Shown piece by piece: positions 39,124-54,100 of a stretch of 64,000 nt of DNA. Location of the stretch: positions 19,040,202 to 19,104,201 of the forward strand of contig NC_091156.1 of NCBI RefSeq assembly GCF_040958095.1, in the 5' to 3' direction. The position numbers were made by a program, and so were the translations under genes. The notes under the pieces are model-generated. The model was not told where the DNA came from. It saw nothing but the letters and a program-made list of their open reading frames with translations, and did no database searches. Every line of letters starts with the position of its first letter. Positions within the stretch are counted from its first letter, which is position 1. The DNA comes from Procambarus clarkii (lineage: Eukaryota > Arthropoda > Malacostraca > Decapoda > Cambaridae).

Positions 39124-42100
39124 GTAACAATATAATAACTGATCTGTTTGCGAGTTTGTGGTGTGCATAGTCTTAGAAGAATTGTTTAGTGTTATTTATT
39201 CGTCAGGAAATTGTCATAAATAGTGTGTGAAGTACAGTACTGTAGAATGTGGCGTGACAAGGAAAGTGTGTATGTAAGAAAGGTACAGTGTATGTAGGAA
39301 AGGTACAGTTGAGGAAAGTGGGTTGAGTATGAATTCTCGACATAATTAAAGTCAACATTCAAAGTGAATAGGGTTAGAATGTAGCACATTTACATGTAGT
39401 CAAAAGAAAGTTTATACGAAAAACATTACCTTGAGGTTATCTTGAGATGATTTCGGGGCTTTTTAGTGTCCCCACGGCCCGGTCCTTGACCAGGCCTCCA
39501 CCCCCAGGAAGCAGCCCTTGACAGCTGACTAACACCCAGGTACCTATTTACTGCTATGTAACAGGGGCATAGGGTGAAAGAAACTGCCCATTGTTTCCCG
39601 GCGGTGCCCGGGATCGAACCCGGGACCACAGGATCACAAGTCCAGCAACAAATGCAACAAATGAAATATGATCACACGGTTTCTGTTCACCCATGGTAAT
39701 GTTGCTGGTCTCTGGACACACATGAAGAACAAGACACCTAGCACAAATCTGAAAGTAAAGGAGTTGATGATGTGTCGGCCTGTTCAGTTACTGTTCAGAC
39801 TTCAGTTCAGTCTGTTCAGATCAGTTATTCTGTTCTGGCATAAACTCTACTCCGTTGTTGTTGTTGTTATAGATTCAGCTACTCGGAACAAGTTCCAAGT
39901 AGCACGGGCTATGGTGAGCCCGTAACTTACTTGGCACAGGAGCGGGGCAAGCAGCACGGGCTATGGTGAGCCTGTAGTGGACTTACCTGGCACATGAGCA
40001 GTGTGAACTCTACTCATTAATCCCTATGTTAATTCCCTGGGACATCCAAACACCCTGGACTGTTTTGACATCTTAGTACAAAAAAGGACCACAAAATCGC
40101 TTTATAGTCATTTATGTTATTTAACACATTTCAATTAATATTTCACTGTCGTGTGATTTTATGCATTTTATGTCATTGCGATGCATGGCACTGATGGGAA
40201 TAGTAATTTTGTTTTACTTGCTGGATGGTTTGTTTAACACCTCAGGGTACTAACAGGGTTCAAAACATATTAAGGTAACGTTGCTTGCCTAGTGATACAC
40301 AAAATTTACTAGTTCTATTAGTATTTACTAGTTGTAATAATAGATTCCTCTAACAAACTCACCTACCATATCTTCTAAATTATTAATTGGAATAGATTCC
40401 TCAAGATATTTCCTAGGTGAACTTATTACAAAAAAAATTGTTTTTGGAGTTAGGAAAAGTGGATGGGTTTGGTTAAAAAAAGGTCATATACTATAACTAG
40501 GTTTAATTTTGAAAGTAAATTTACTTCTGAATAGTATCCCACATCTTCTTAGTCTTTTATAGTGTTAATAATAAATGTCATACAAAAATCTTAACCAAAA
40601 ATAAGCAGTTTGGGGGTATGTGAAAAATCAATGGATCTGTATAAATTATCATCCACACTTTCATGGAAATAAACATTCCATTCACCGTGGACCTCATGCG
40701 TAGGGTCCAATGGCCTTCACACACGTGGGGTCCATAGTTCGAGACCCCATACAACCCAGGTGTACAGGTAAAAAATCAATTAACTCATTTTTTGAAGAAA
40801 TCATTTGGCTGGTTTTAATCTTGGAAAAGGTGAGTTTTGATACGTTTCTGCCAGTGGATGTTTGAATTTGGCTTGGTGGAGTTGCCAAAAATATTATTCT
40901 ATAAATAGTTATGTAACCCCTATCTATTTAATTATTGCAATCAGTTCCCTAAATAATTCATGAAAAGAGTACTGTATTAAGAAAGAGGTTTGGACAAGGT
41001 AAAGTTGATGGGCCTGATTCATTTGTACCATGTGTGGGTTCTTGCTCTATCTTTGAACAGTACTGTAACTTTAAAGGACCAGATCCTGGTATATCTTGAA
41101 AATGAGAGCGAAATCTCTCTAGTCAGGTTCTCCTAGTAGATGTCTTTCCATACAACTTGAAATTAAAATTTAGCTTGGTGAAACTTATCCATAGACGATG
41201 GGAAAAATTGGTTTTAATGGTGACCCTCTTTAATATGACTGATTGCATTTTTAAAGTTTTTTTAGACACCTGGTTCCTTGGGGACTTGGTGCACACCTAC
41301 ACTTTGGACTCTGTCAGTGTTTTATTTAAATATCCATTGATTTTGAAGGTACAATGCCCATTCCAGTATCATTTGCGTAGCACAGCATCTTCTCTTTCGA
41401 TTCATGCCATAATTTTAGTAAAAATATTTATTTTAACACACTAAGAATGTCAATCATGTACTTATTAAGTGTCTGAAGGCTTACAGCCTTACCTTATTGT
41501 TTTAACTTTTGGAGAGACTGGTTAAAATAATGTGATCATGCTTAGGGAAACATCTGGTAAAAGCATACTAGGCAGTTAATAACAAAAGGGCTAAATGATC
41601 ATTCATGTTAGGATTACACCAGTATAGTTGTTACTGATTGTGTTGAGTAATTAATACTTTCGCGTTCCCGGGACGTAATCGATGTCCACAAATAATTCTG
41701 CGGATGTCTGCCTGGGACGTATGTGGTGTCCATAATTAAAATATTTGTTAAAATTCCATTTTTTATCCGAATTTTATGGGACTGGTTTTATAATGCACGC
41801 CTTTAGATTGTGAATAATTTGATACCAGAATGAACAAAGTAGTCTTAAAATTGAGGTGAGAAACCTGAAGAGTATACACATTTTGTGTATAACGCTCAAT
41901 GGGTAACACACGGCCGATTTTTGGGTTTGCTGCGGGTGGCACGCCTGTCTTTTTGACCTTGTATGTATATATGTTATCCCTTTACAGAATTCTATTGGGA
42001 ATAATTTGATACCAAAATGACCGATGTAACACAAAAATTGATGTGAAAAAACTGAAAACAGCATGCGCATTTAGTTCAGGTGTGCGGATAGGTGCTCGCT

Positions 42101-45100
42101 CATGGGTAACGCTCATCCAATTTTCGGGTTTGCTGTGGGTTGCACACTGGATATTTTTTTACCTTAGATGCGTATATCCCTTTAGAGATATATGCTACCT
42201 AATGCAAACAATTTGATACCAAAATGAACAATGTAACACGAAAATTGATGTGAGAAAACTGAAAAGAGCATATGCATTTTAATGGTCTTTTGCACTTACG
42301 GGTAACACACGGCCGATTTTCGAGTTTGCTGCGGGTGGCACACCAGGCTTTTTGACCTTATATGCATATACTCCTGTAGGGAATTCTATTGCGAACAATT
42401 TGATACCAAAATGAACGATGTAACACAAAAATTGATGTTATCAAACTGAAAAGAGTATTCACATTTGTGTGCAGATGTTGCAGGTGTGCCAATGGGTGCT
42501 CATTCACGGGGTAACGCTCGACTAACTTTCGGCTTTGTTGCAGGGGTTGGGGTGCGCCAGGCTTTTGGAACTTATAAGTATATACTCATGTAGGGAATTC
42601 TATTGTGAACAAATTGATAACAAAATGAACGATGTAGCATGAGAATTGAGGTGAGAATTCCGAAAAGAGTAGATACAGTTTGGTGAGGTTGCTCGCTCAA
42701 GAGTAACCCTTGGCCGATTTGTGAGTTTGGTGCGGGTGGCACGACGAGCTTTTGGACTTCATATGTATATATCCCTGTAGGGAATTAAATTGCAAACAAA
42801 AAGATAACAAATGGAACGCTGAAACACACAAATTGATGTTATCAAACTAAAAAGATTACACACATTTGTGTGCAGGTGTAGTGGGTGTGCAAATGTGTGC
42901 TCGCTCAGGGCTAACGCTTGGCTGACTCACCTTTGCTGCGTGGGGAAAGGGGGCTGTGATTTTGGGCTTTATATGCATATACCCCTGTAGGGAATTCTAT
43001 TGCAGACAAAAAGATACCAAAAAGAACAGCATAACACGAAAATTGAGGTGAGAAAACTGAAAAGAATATACATATTTGAGTCTGGCCGCGCGCTCATGGG
43101 AAATGCTTGGCACACCATGAGGTAGGCTGGAGAGCGTGCGCCAGGGATGGGAAATTGTTAGTATCGTTTGCTAATTAGTTCCTTGTATAGTAATGCACAT
43201 ATTTGGGTTGAGAGTTATACAATAGCTCATCTTACTGTGTATACTCCAGTTAATATGTATGATTATTTATTACTAAATAAGAAATAACTTGTTTTTCTTC
43301 AACGTAATTTGGGATGTTATTGTACAATTGATTCTCATTTCAGATTATTGCTAAAGATAGCCAGAAATTAACAGAAGCAAAAGGTAATAGTGCGAAAAGT
43401 AACATACCTGACAAAAAAAGTACAGGTTGTAATAAAATTGGAACTGTGGAGAAGTGCAGAAAGACTCCAAAGAATAGCAATTCTGTAATTGACCGGCAAC
43501 ATAAGCAAGCTGAGAAAAGGAAAAAAGGAAAAATGGAAGTTTGGTTTGATAATGTTGATCCGATCCTTCTAGAACAAAGTGAGGAGGAGAGTGAAGTAAA
43601 GGATTGCAAAGGTAAAGGTGGCACGAAGGCGGGCGGTCCTGAGGTGAGCTCTGACAGTGCGGGACATGATGCCCCCCTGACGAAAACTACTTCCTTTGTA
43701 GGGTAAGTTTCATTTTCTTGATGTGTTCCTAATCTGCTTTTATGTATCGTTATCTCAAGTATTGTATCTTTTGTAGGAATGTATGGAGCTTTATGATAAT
43801 TGTTACAGAGGAATACATACAGGGATTTTGTAAGATTGGCATTTTTCTGTAGTTATAAAAAGTTTGCTTATACAGCATTATAAGTAACTACTGAGTGTAG
43901 TTTCTTAACTTAAAAGCTCTTTAAAATTAAGCATGTTTATAATTTGTCTCTTCTTTGTGAGTAATTTAAACGCAAAAGTTTGTGCAATTGCAAAAACGGC
44001 AAATATTGTACACCAGAAAACAGTGCTGCCTGGAACCCTTCACTTGTTTAAATTTCTTGTACACAGTCCATGTTGTACATGAATACTGTACTTTTTTTTT
44101 CATTGTGAAATAATCATTTGTTTTTACACATCTTGTGTGATGCCAGAGTTAGTCATTTATTTTGCACCCCCTACACATTCTGTGGGTGTTTGTGAAAAGG
44201 CTTAGAATGGTACATAATGAGTTTAGGAACTGAAACCCCACAGTTAATTTTGGTAAGCAATTGGATGTGGGTTTAAATAAATAAATGTAGTTACAGGGTG
44301 AAAGCTACTCTCATGGTGTCCCGTCTTCCCAGTACTCTTTGTCATATAACGCTTTGAAGCTACTGATGGTTTTGGCCTCCACCACCTTCTCACTTAGCTT
44401 GTTCCAACCGTCTACCACTCTGTTTGCAAAAGTGAACTGACTAATATTTTTTTGACTGCTTTGTTTCCTTAGTGTGAACCTATGTCCTCTTTGTTCTTGA
44501 AGCAGTAGTTTTCAAAAATAATTCTTCTTTGTCAATTCCTGTTACATTGATTGTAACCGTGATATATATGTGCTTCAGCCTACAGTTTAGACCTATTGTC
44601 TTATGTATGACCCTCTGTCCTGCGTGACAGTGAATACTAGCATTAACCTCAATTTAATAAGACTATCAAAATCCTCAGATTAGGCAAAATTGTAATTAAT
44701 TTTGTCAATAAAGATGTTAATAATAATAACCATTTTGTGCGTAGTGTTCATATCACATCTTTTTCTTCTATATTTTAGCTTTGGTATGTTTAACATCACT
44801 AACCTCTCCTCGTAACTCTTGTTTTTCAGTTCCGGAAACCATTTAGTTGGATGTCTTTGCACCTTTCCTAGTTTAGTGATGTGCTGTTTGAGATATGGCC
44901 ACCATACAACTGCTTCATATTCCAACTTTAGTCTCACTTTGTGAGACTAAAGTTGGAATATGCAGTGACAGATACAGAGAGAGAGAGTGAAGACATTTTG
45001 AATATGAGAGCCAGATAGAGACAGAGGCAGACAGTAGATAAATGGATAGATAGATAGATGGATAAATGGATAGATAGATAGATGGATAAATGGATAGATG

Positions 45101-48100
45101 GATGGATAGATGTATAAACAGATGAATGGATAAATAGATCAGTAGCTGTATGGATAGAGAGTAAGATGGATGGATAGGTGGATGGATAGGTGGATAGATA
45201 GATGAATGGATAGATGTATGGACTTATGGATAGATAAATGGATGGACAGATGGGTAGTATAGTTGGTAGATGGATAGATATTTGGATAAACAGATGGATA
45301 GATAGATGGGACAGATAAATGGAATGTGATCATGCTTGCATGGATTATTCTGAGCCAAAAGGGAGCCACAGATGAACGTGCTGCAGACTCTCAGTCTGGA
45401 AAGAACCCGGGTCAACAATTGAGCTGGAAGGAAGAGATTAATTTCCACCAGCCCCCAGTCTATCCAAAAGGCATCCACCATAAAATCTTTGTGATGAGGG
45501 ACTGGGGTCAAGTAAGCCGGAAGCCATGGTTCCATGCAGACACGAAGAGGTCTGCGTTGGGTCATCCATATGTCTCGCAAAGCTAACAAAATGCCTCATC
45601 ATCAACATTTCACTCCATGGTAATCAGGCAAAAATGAGAGTCTTTGCCAGAATGTTGACATGTGCCTGAACATAATCAACATGGAGAGCCAAACTCTGAG
45701 AAGCCAGATAAGGAGCAACCAACAGAGTCCAACTCCATAAAGGAACATACCAAAAGAACCCCTTGCAACTCAAAGAACCACCAGGGAGAAGTCGGGGTGG
45801 AGCCAGATCACCGAGCCTGCTGGGAGATGAAGCGACTGCAGAGTAGTTGCTTCAACCAAAAGATTTCAAAATAGACCAGACCACTGTTAAGCGGGTTAAG
45901 CATTGGCAAAAACAACCCTAGAGCATAGGCAGCTGTTTGGGGTCTGAGCAATGCACTGTAATATGAGCACACGAGCAGCCTGTGCTGTCCTCATAAAAAA
46001 AGAACCGTGACTGCCCCTATCTACGAAGCCTTGCAAAAGAATCAAAAGGCTCTTGCATTGCTAAGGGTAAGGCACCTTCCACTGGAAGCCAGCTGTCCTT
46101 TCAGAGACAGCCACCCAAACCCACCAGGGAAGAGAATTCTGGCTAGGCAGAGGCAGCACCAGCAGATACCTAGAAATGGTCGCTAGGTACAAGCATACCT
46201 GGAGAGGGTTTTGGAAGTTCTTCTACTCCCCGAGCCTGGCCCGTGGTGAACGGTTAGAATCCATGCAAAATTGTAAGGCATAAATATACAGTACTTGAAT
46301 GTGAAGCAATTAATTAAATACAGAATGAGTATACAAGCAAATTGCTCCCAGCAGGACAAAGAACCACATCCAAGATGGACTTATCTGAATACAGTGGCTG
46401 GGATTTGAAGAATGTGTAGCGGCCACGAGAAGAGACGCTGAAGTCCTGATACTTTGTGCCAGGCAAAATGACTGGTGATTAAGGCTAAAGGGATCAAGGA
46501 GCTAGGTGCATAGGTTGTCTATGCTTTGTTTACCTTGCTGATTGCCTGTTTTGTATCGTCCACCTTTCTGGTGACCTCGATTACATTAAAGTGATCTTGC
46601 ATCCTCTGCTTCTTCGGCCTCTTTAGAAAGCGCCCAGATTTGAGCCTGTGGTCCCTGGTATCGTTACAGTGACTCACAGGGGCTTGGTGTAGAATGAATT
46701 GGGTGGAGCTGTATAGGTAGATAGCAACAAGGAGCCACCTTAGAAGACCTCCCAGAAAGGTAGTATTAGTTTATTAATAAAAAAAAGTTAGTAATTTAAA
46801 CATGAAATATAAACTGAATTGTAATAGTTATCTAAATAATTTTTTTCTCCACAGTGTAACAAAAGTTATCGGAATGGATTGCGAGATGGTGGGAGTTGGA
46901 ATGAACGGTGAAGACTCAATATTAGCACGAGTGTCCATTGTCAACCACTTTGGTAAAGTGTTGTATGACAAGTATGTCAAACCCACCGAGGAGGTTATAG
47001 ATTACCGAACACATGTGTCTGGAATCCGGCCATCTGATATAAAAGAAGGTTAGTGATGTTTTTTCTCCTCTCGCTATGAAGGTTATTCCTGACTGCCATC
47101 AATTATTGAACCTATCTTAAGAAAAATTTGATATATTTTTTTCAGTAAATGTATCTGCATTTTTAAAAGGTAATGAAAAATAAAATAGCATTTGTAAGGG
47201 CTGTTATTTTATAATTTAGCAGTAATCAAAATTTCTCAAGGAATAAGAAATAGTGAAAGAAATTTAAAAGATCTACCAAATATATTTATATGCAAATAGT
47301 CTTTTTCTATAAACAAAATAGTATGGCACGTGCATGTGGATTATGAATCACAATAATGTGGTTGAAGAGTTTATACACAACTGAAAATGAAGAATATATG
47401 ACAATTTTGGTCTGTCCTGGACCATTATTAAGTCGTGTAATGGAAAGACAGTGGAAAAGAAAATGATGCAAGGGGTGAGAGTGAATTGAAAGGTGAGAGG
47501 AAGAGAGAAAGTTGATGACAAAAATAAGATGAAAGGTAAGGATGAAAGGGTATTTGGCACACAGGCCAAAAACAACCAAAAACAACTTCTTTTCCCCAGA
47601 CTACTCTCCTACCATTCTACTTCCATAGGAAAGTTAAACATCTTCCTGTTTTCTGGAATTGTTGGCATCCTGTGTTGTGGTGCTGTTGTAAGCAAGTCTG
47701 GAGAGCTTCTAAACTACTGAAGGGTCTCTCAGAAATCAAGGATTAAATGTAATGAAATGCCTTTCTGGAGGAGCTTAACAGTGGTGCCCTTTAGTTTGTT
47801 TGCTGAGGTAGCTCATGTCACATTAGCCCATATGTGGATGTGACAGGATGAGACATTCACACATGTCACATTAGCCCATATGTGAATGTGACATGATGAG
47901 ACATTCATACATGTCACATTAGCTATTGGAGTCCTTATTGCCTACTGGAGACCAGAGCCAGAACCTGACCACCACCGTTCCGTGCTCGCAGAGGCTCTGG
48001 GAGCAGGGAATTGTTAAGCTCACCCTCATGAAGGAAACATCCAGAAAGTAAACAAAACAAAATGCAGAACAGCAAGATTCACAGAGAGAGAAGAAAGTTA

Positions 48101-51100
48101 ATGGCAAATCACTCCACAAGCTATCCACCCAGCAGTTTGGTCTAAACCAAACAAAAAGAAAGCTTTGTGTTTTATAAATGGTCCATCTCCAATCCATCGA
48201 TGGATTATATATTCTCCAATGACTTCTTTAATTATCCTGTAGCGGCCACTTAAACTTTCTTCTGTGATGCTGGTACAGTACCAGAATTGTGTCCTGTGTG
48301 ACCACATGTTCCTGTTGTGGACACAGTATATCTCATCTTCAGGAGCAACTGAATGAGTCTGCCCAGGAAGTTGCTTTTTGTATTAATTTCAAACTTGTTT
48401 TCTCAGGTGCTGAGTTTTCCACAGTGCAAAAAGAGGTCTCGGACCTTCTTACAGGAAGAATATTAGTGGGCCATGCTTTGCGTAATGACCTGAAGGTTCT
48501 TTTTCTGTCTCATCCACGGGCTGACACGAGAGATACATCGAGGTAAGCAATATTATTATACAGACAACCACATGCTTTCTGGATACCCCGGAATTGAGAC
48601 TAAACGAATAACTTGTGTCCTGATAATTGGTTCGTCAGCCTGAAATTCTTGGAGAACAAATTAGACTGTTTTATGACAAAAATTTTGCAATATTTTGTTT
48701 GTGCTCACCAATATGACAAGTTCTGATCTGTCAATATGACAAGTTCTGATCTGTTAGTTTACTTGAAGATTATTGTTGATAGTGCATTGTTATTTAGATG
48801 ACAGAGGTGGTGGTGGATGTTGGTGGTGTTGGGCTGACTGAAGTGGAGATTATGGGTGATGAGGTACACATAGATGTTGAAGTGTTTGGGACATGATGTG
48901 ATGTTCCGGGTGCAGGTGGTTCAATGCCAGGTTTACTTGCTTTACATTACTACTTTACATTACTACTTCACCTGATTCCTTTCTGTTACATATTGCTTTA
49001 TCACTTTCACTTCTAAAAATTAGTCAAAGATGGTTGATATTAATATTATTTTAAAATATAGTGTTGCAAACCTGATATTCAGCACACACACTTCTTGGGA
49101 TTCTATTCTCCACCTTCTTTATTAGTATGATTTTCCTCACAAGTGTCAGCACTGACTTCTTTCTCTTAATTATACCACTTGTAGAAGTGTGCACTGACAA
49201 AATGTGTGCATTTGGAGCCAACATGCTGCATGGATGTTCTTCAGTTTTGCCAATATATCCGAAGAATCACAGGAAAGGATGCTTCACATTCCTGTCTTGT
49301 GCGTTAAAACAATGGGACATGAATTTGTGACATCACATGGGTGGGATGCACTCATGTGGGGTCTCGATACTGTCAGTGGGGAAACTAGGTCTATCTCCCA
49401 CCCACACATCTCCGTTCCACTGGGCAGCAAGGCTTAGCTTGTGCTCCCTTCACCACTTGATCACACATTATTTATTCGGACTGCTCACCTCGCCACTTTA
49501 TAGCACATTATTCGGATAAACCAAAAACGAATAACGGGCATATGTGGATAAGTAGTGTCCAGAAAGCATGTGATCATCTGTCATAAGGTTATTATTTTAA
49601 AATATGCTTTATAGATTTTAGCTTTCATTCCTTAATGGAATATTATGGAAATGAATAAAAAAGGCTGTCTTTTGGCATTAGTACATTCGGACTCCTGTGC
49701 CTAAGGTTCTGTTTTTACAGTTTGTATTATATTCAAGGTTGTTTGAAAGAGATTTTGAATTTACAGTACTACCTTCTACTAGGTCGCATCAGCCGTGGAG
49801 TTCTATAGGCCTTACAGGAATCGGCTCCAGAACCTGGCCCTACCCTCACAGCGGGGCAGAGTAGTGACATGTTGACCAGACCACACGCTAGAAGTTGAAG
49901 GGACGACGACGTTTCGGTCCGTCCTGGACCATTCTCAATCGACTTGAGAATGGTCCAGGACGGACCGAAACGTCGTCGTCCCTTCAACTTCTAGTGTGTG
50001 GTCTGGTCAACATACTTCAGCCACGTTATTGTGACTCATCGCCTGTATAGAGTAGTGACATTTTATTTTTGCTACCTCATTTGGGAAGGCAACCAATTAC
50101 CTCCATGCTCGAGAAGGAAGGAGCAACCTCTGCAACTGGCCAAGCTATATACACTGTCTTGACTCTGAAACCCTCGGACACTTTGGAGCCGGTAGCAGGG
50201 TTGGGGGGTGAGGAACAGTAGTAGGGGCATACCACACCTGCAGGAGATGGAAGAGGCGCAGCTGGAGTCAAGGAAAATGATAGGATGGATTATGAGAATA
50301 TTAAAATCCAAGGACCCCACAGCAATGCTAATACTATTTAATATAATCACTCGTAGTGTCCTGTCTACAGTATTGCTTGGTACTCACTTCCTCTTTCAGA
50401 GCAGGAGAGATTGCTGAAATAGAGGGAACACAGAGAACATATATGGCACACATAGACATGATAAACTTCCTAAACTACCGGGACCATCTCAAAGCTTACA
50501 AGATGTACTCTCTGGAGGGAGATGACAGAGGTACCATATAATATATATTGTACATGGAAGATACTGGAAGTCCATGTCCCAAATTTGTACAGTAGAATAA
50601 CAACTTACTGGAGTGAAAGGTACAGAAGGAAGTGTAGAATAGAACCAGTGAGGAGTAGAGGTGCCATAGGCACAGTCAGAGAGCACTGTCTGAACATCAG
50701 AGGTCCACGACTGTTCAACACCCTCCAAGCGAGCATTAGAAATATTGCCAGAACAAAATTGAACTTCTTCAAGAACAAATTAGATAAGTTCTTGCAAGAA
50801 GTGCTAGGCCAACTGGGTTGTAGTGGATATGTGGGCCTACTGGCAGCTGCAAGCAACAGCCTGTTGACCATGTTATCACAAGTCGAGCCTGGCCTCAGGC
50901 TGGACTCGAAGAGTAGAAGAACTCCTGCGACCTCCCCCTAGGTATTTAGGAGGTATCCAGGTAAGGTGGAGATTCCTAACACCACCAAATCCAGATCCAT
51001 AAACATTATGTGGGGCAGTTTTGGAGCATCTATATCAACACAAAGCTGTGAATGCTGAACTCAGAACCCAGACAAACCTAGCCCATAAAGCTGCAGCTGC

Positions 51101-54100
51101 CTGATATACTTCCGCCTCAGATGCAAGAATAGAGAGAATCGGAACCTGTGAGGGAATAAACCTCACAGGATTCAGGGTTATAAGTATTGCTGACCCAACG
51201 GGCAGAACAGTAGAGGCAGACAAAATGATTGTTGTCACATAGCAAAGGCAACGAACCTCCTTCAGACTTGCCACTGGTGAAATTGGGCTCGACGGGCTGT
51301 CATTTATACATAACTGATCTCATCAGAGACTTGCAAAGGGGAGGGGGAATACAAGGGCCTGAGGTAAGTAGAAGTAGTAGGAGTAGAAGAACTAGAACCT
51401 TCTCCAAGTATGCCAGACAAGTACTCTCAGGCACTGGGAACACCAACTGAAAGAACAGATGCCAAAAACAACCACATGGACTAAGCTGCAAAAGGTGACT
51501 GTGGCGTGCTGTATAAACAAAGAGCATGAGCCCCCCATGTGCACACTAATGCAATATATTTGAATGATCCCAATCATGGGTCTAAACTGAGGAATCAAAC
51601 AACTCTTGAAATACCCAAGGTAAAGCACTTGGGTATTTCACCCAAGGTGCTTTACCCTGGGTGGCCTTACCTCAATAGGGGTGAATTCCTCAACACCCCA
51701 CAGGTAAGAAGTTCTTACCCTTTTTATTAGAGTAATGCTAAATGAACCTCCAGGGAAGTAACTGCTGCTGACATGCAGTTTGTAGTTCAAAAAGCCAAAT
51801 CCACACATCAGGATCAGATAGAAAATGTACTCGTAAAGCTAATAATATTTTGGAATAATACATGCAGATGGGCCCCACAGGCCAAGTCCTAGGATGGTCA
51901 GTACTTAACTTAGGAAAAACCTGCCACCAAAGATATTGACCGTGGAGTACTACTGTGATGTACTAGGCAACATATCAGTGAGAGAACTCACTAGCAAGTT
52001 GGTGAAAGACCAAGCTTAAAGCTGCCTAGTGACAGTAATTGGTGCTATTGTGTTTGAGCTAGTTTAGAGTTAATTACTATTTTGTTTTGTTTGAATCATT
52101 TTGGGAGTTTTTTTTTTGCAGTTTCGAGGCTTTGATTCTTGTGAATCCAGTAGTTGTCTGTAAAGCTTCGCTGACTTTATGAAGGCTAGCCTGATGAAAT
52201 AATTGAATGTAATTTGCTCTTTGTGTTTTTGTGAGGAGGGGCCAGTTTCTGGCTTTGGTCTCTGGTATGCCAAACAGAACACGTGTGACTGTGACTTTGT
52301 AGTGTGGAGCAATCATAGCAAGATAGCTATAAGCAGCCATCAAGGGACTTAAGAGACTTCCCCAGAAAAGTTCATTTTTGTCCTCAATTTTTTTTCCACT
52401 ATTCTATCTTCAATTATATTTAAAATACCTATTTATATATAATTGTTTGACTATATTTGCGCAAAGATGTGTTCTATTATATGAGTTCAGATTTTTAGTT
52501 TGCAATCAATAGTGAAAAGTGGCCAAACTCGGTGGACTGGAATCCTTGGTAGAATATAAAAGATCCGGTCCCAGATATGTAAAATGAAGTGCCATTGTAC
52601 TAACTTATGCTTCAGGTACAAGGGGTTTCGGAAGCTGTTTGGAGGAAGGACTCCTAGCCTCAAAAATCTAACAGAAAAGGTTATGGGCGTCCAAATCCAA
52701 CATGGAGAGCATAATTCGGTAAGTTTTATTTGTTTTTCATTTAGAATGTTGTCTTTATTTATTTTTTCATATTTAATAGAAATATTCTTCATAATCAAGT
52801 AAATATTTCAATTCCAAGTGATAAGTAGAAATGAAGAAAGTGTAGAAGAATTTCAGCCATTATACCACACAGTTTTTCTTAAGTTTTACCTCTCTGAAAA
52901 TAATTCGACATTCCCTTGTCTTCCCATAACTTAACATTTTTTATGAAGTTTCTAAGATTTTCAGGTCATAGGGTTCAGACCAGATTATGAAGGTTTAAAG
53001 GTCATGAGGAAAAAACAGCACGGAATGTAATAAAATGCTGGTTTCTGGGTGAGCCCCAGAGGCTCCCTGAAGCTGTCTTACTGATCAAATGCCATACTAC
53101 TTGTCAGTAGTAATGAGTGTCATTGAAATTGAATTGAAATTGAATTGAAAGAAGTTTATTGAGGTAAAATACACACAAAGGAATGAGGTAGCTCAAGCTA
53201 TTTTCACCCTGTTCAGTACATCGTGTTAATACATACATAGACATACATGACAAACAATAAACATATTACCGAACATTCTGAGCGATAAACATATACATTC
53301 CTCCTCTACACATGAGTGTCATCAGTGACAGAGTCCTTTTAAGCCTACTGGGAACCATGAGCCAGAACTTGGCCCCCTCAGAGAGGTGAAGGGAGCAATG
53401 CCCATGAATACAAAACATTTAAAGTATGTCACCTTGCCATCGACTGGGAAAGGACCCAGAAAGGTAGGCGAATCAAAACAGACCACTGTCTGGTTGAAAA
53501 TTGCAAGCTACATCCTCACAAGCACAAAAGAACTCCCGTAGAACACAAACTAACAAGCAAAACTTGTTTTGCAGTTGGGTAGGGCTGGGGCTTCACCTGC
53601 TGCTTTCACCCCAAAGCTTCATCAAAGCTCGTATTTTCCTAGTCATCAGCAGTGCCATTGTCTATCCAGCTTACAGTCTACCTTCATGTCCATGACTTTT
53701 GGAAGTATGCCACTCTTTCGGCTGTGTTTGTGAACATGTCCTGAGCTGATATTCAGGCATGGGGGGTTTTGATGTCAAACAGGTTCTGGCAACCCAGTAT
53801 TTGGTGCATGTTCCTGGGCCTCGGCACTCTTGTGTGGCCTTGGGTTGTCTCTTGGCTGGGAGTCTCATCCTTGTCCTAATTCCTGCTTTGCTTCCTCTTT
53901 CCTAGTAAGTTCCCATGTTTTCTTCTCCACGGATAGTTACATTCAGGGATTCACAAGGGGGCTTCCCTATAGAAAACCATCATTGAATGTAATAAAATGC
54001 CAATTTCTTTGTAAGCGCCAGTGGCTCCCTGATCCCCTTTCTCCCTTCCCGGTCGTTAGTGGATGCTTACATCTGCCCTAGAACTGAACTTGGGGATACT

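Noticed and set aside
46802-46854. In-frame upstream Met before REXO4 exon 3 ([18 protein letters not shown])
   Set aside because: It precedes a strong acceptor (TTTTTTTCTCCACAG); the phase and family alignment show translation enters from exon 2.
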